From positions 1-20,314 of the forward strand of contig CAKTEB010000038.1 in the NCBI GenBank assembly GCA_934546685.1: a stretch of DNA of 20,314 bases, in the 5' to 3' direction. The notes under the pieces were generated by a model. That model was given only the letters and a program-made list of their open reading frames with translations, was not told the origin of the DNA and did not search any database. Numbering within the stretch: position 1 is the first letter of the stretch; each line of letters starts with the position of its first letter. Of the stretch, positions 20,242 to 20,314 are shown one piece after another. Made by a program: the position numbers and the translations under genes. Source of the stretch: an uncultured Oscillospiraceae bacterium. GTDB taxonomy: Bacteria; Bacillota; Clostridia; Oscillospirales; Oscillospiraceae.

Positions 20242-20314
20242 GGACGGATACGCACGGATCAGCAAGTATAAGTCCCAGCTCATGGGCATGGCGGTGATGG
20301 TGGTGGTCTACGGC
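20240..20314 (+). CDS. 5' end of a gene cut by the window edge; possible acyltransferase-family membrane protein
   Basis: 25 codons are visible, read from TTG 20240, with GGGGGTGA (20226-20233) 6 nt upstream. The peptide begins MDGYARISKYKSQLMGMAVM and turns hydrophobic. An ISKYxSQLMG start before a first membrane helix is something I associate with clostridial acyltransferase-3-like membrane proteins, but 25 residues are too few for a firm call. The frame is supported by the SD and promoter rather than by length. A later ATG at 20282 is possible but has no ribosome site. Confidence 0.4.
   Translation, partial: MDGYARISKYKSQLMGMAVMVVVYG

Overview
The window looks like chromosomal DNA of a GC-rich, anaerobic Gram-positive gut Clostridia bacterium, most likely in or near the Oscillospiraceae (inference). 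The grounds are near-consensus sigma-A promoters and AGGAGG ribosome sites, the rpmH-rnpA-yidD-yidC-jag order typical of Firmicutes, a Rex redox repressor, an SLH-domain surface protein, and a bile salt hydrolase typical of gut Clostridia. No rRNA, tRNA, CRISPR array, prophage or insertion sequence was seen. No intergenic gap exceeds 300 bases.

Left part (1-8056). A truncated ABC exporter subunit runs off the left edge on the minus strand. It is divergent from a phosphatidyltransferase-MOSC pair that starts at a perfect TTGACA-17-TATAAT promoter. After a terminator comes a choloylglycine hydrolase, which converges through a bidirectional terminator on a secreted transglutaminase/SLH protein. 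Next are a NodB-type polysaccharide deacetylase and a two-gene flavoprotein unit (a stand-alone CoaC/EpiD-like HFCD protein plus a flavodoxin-like protein), closed by a strong terminator.

Middle part (8057-12804). A four-gene operon encodes polar amino-acid uptake: binding lipoprotein, permease, ATPase, then a DapF-fold racemase resembling the histidine racemase CntK whose start overlaps the ATPase stop. The operon has a structured leader and an internal terminator after the binding-protein gene. A lipoprotein cyclophilin and a LURP-one/Tubby-like protein follow.

Right part (12805-20314). The rpmH-rnpA-yidD-yidC-jag block starts at its own promoter and ends at a terminator. Neither dnaA nor mnmE is next to it, so the usual origin-proximal neighbourhood has been rearranged here. 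On the minus strand are a PaaI-type thioesterase, rex, a DinB-fold protein carrying a Gly-Gly-Pro tract, and queH. A soluble AraC-family regulator points rightwards. It ends in a terminator whose stem also holds the promoter -10 and Shine-Dalgarno of a last gene cut by the right edge.

The most unusual items are the DinB protein with an expanding GGP insert (17336-17929), the CntK-like racemase in an amino-acid uptake operon (10723-11493), the HFCD flavoprotein lacking the CoaC reductive cysteine (6926-7480), and the terminator/promoter/SD overlap at 20179-20242.
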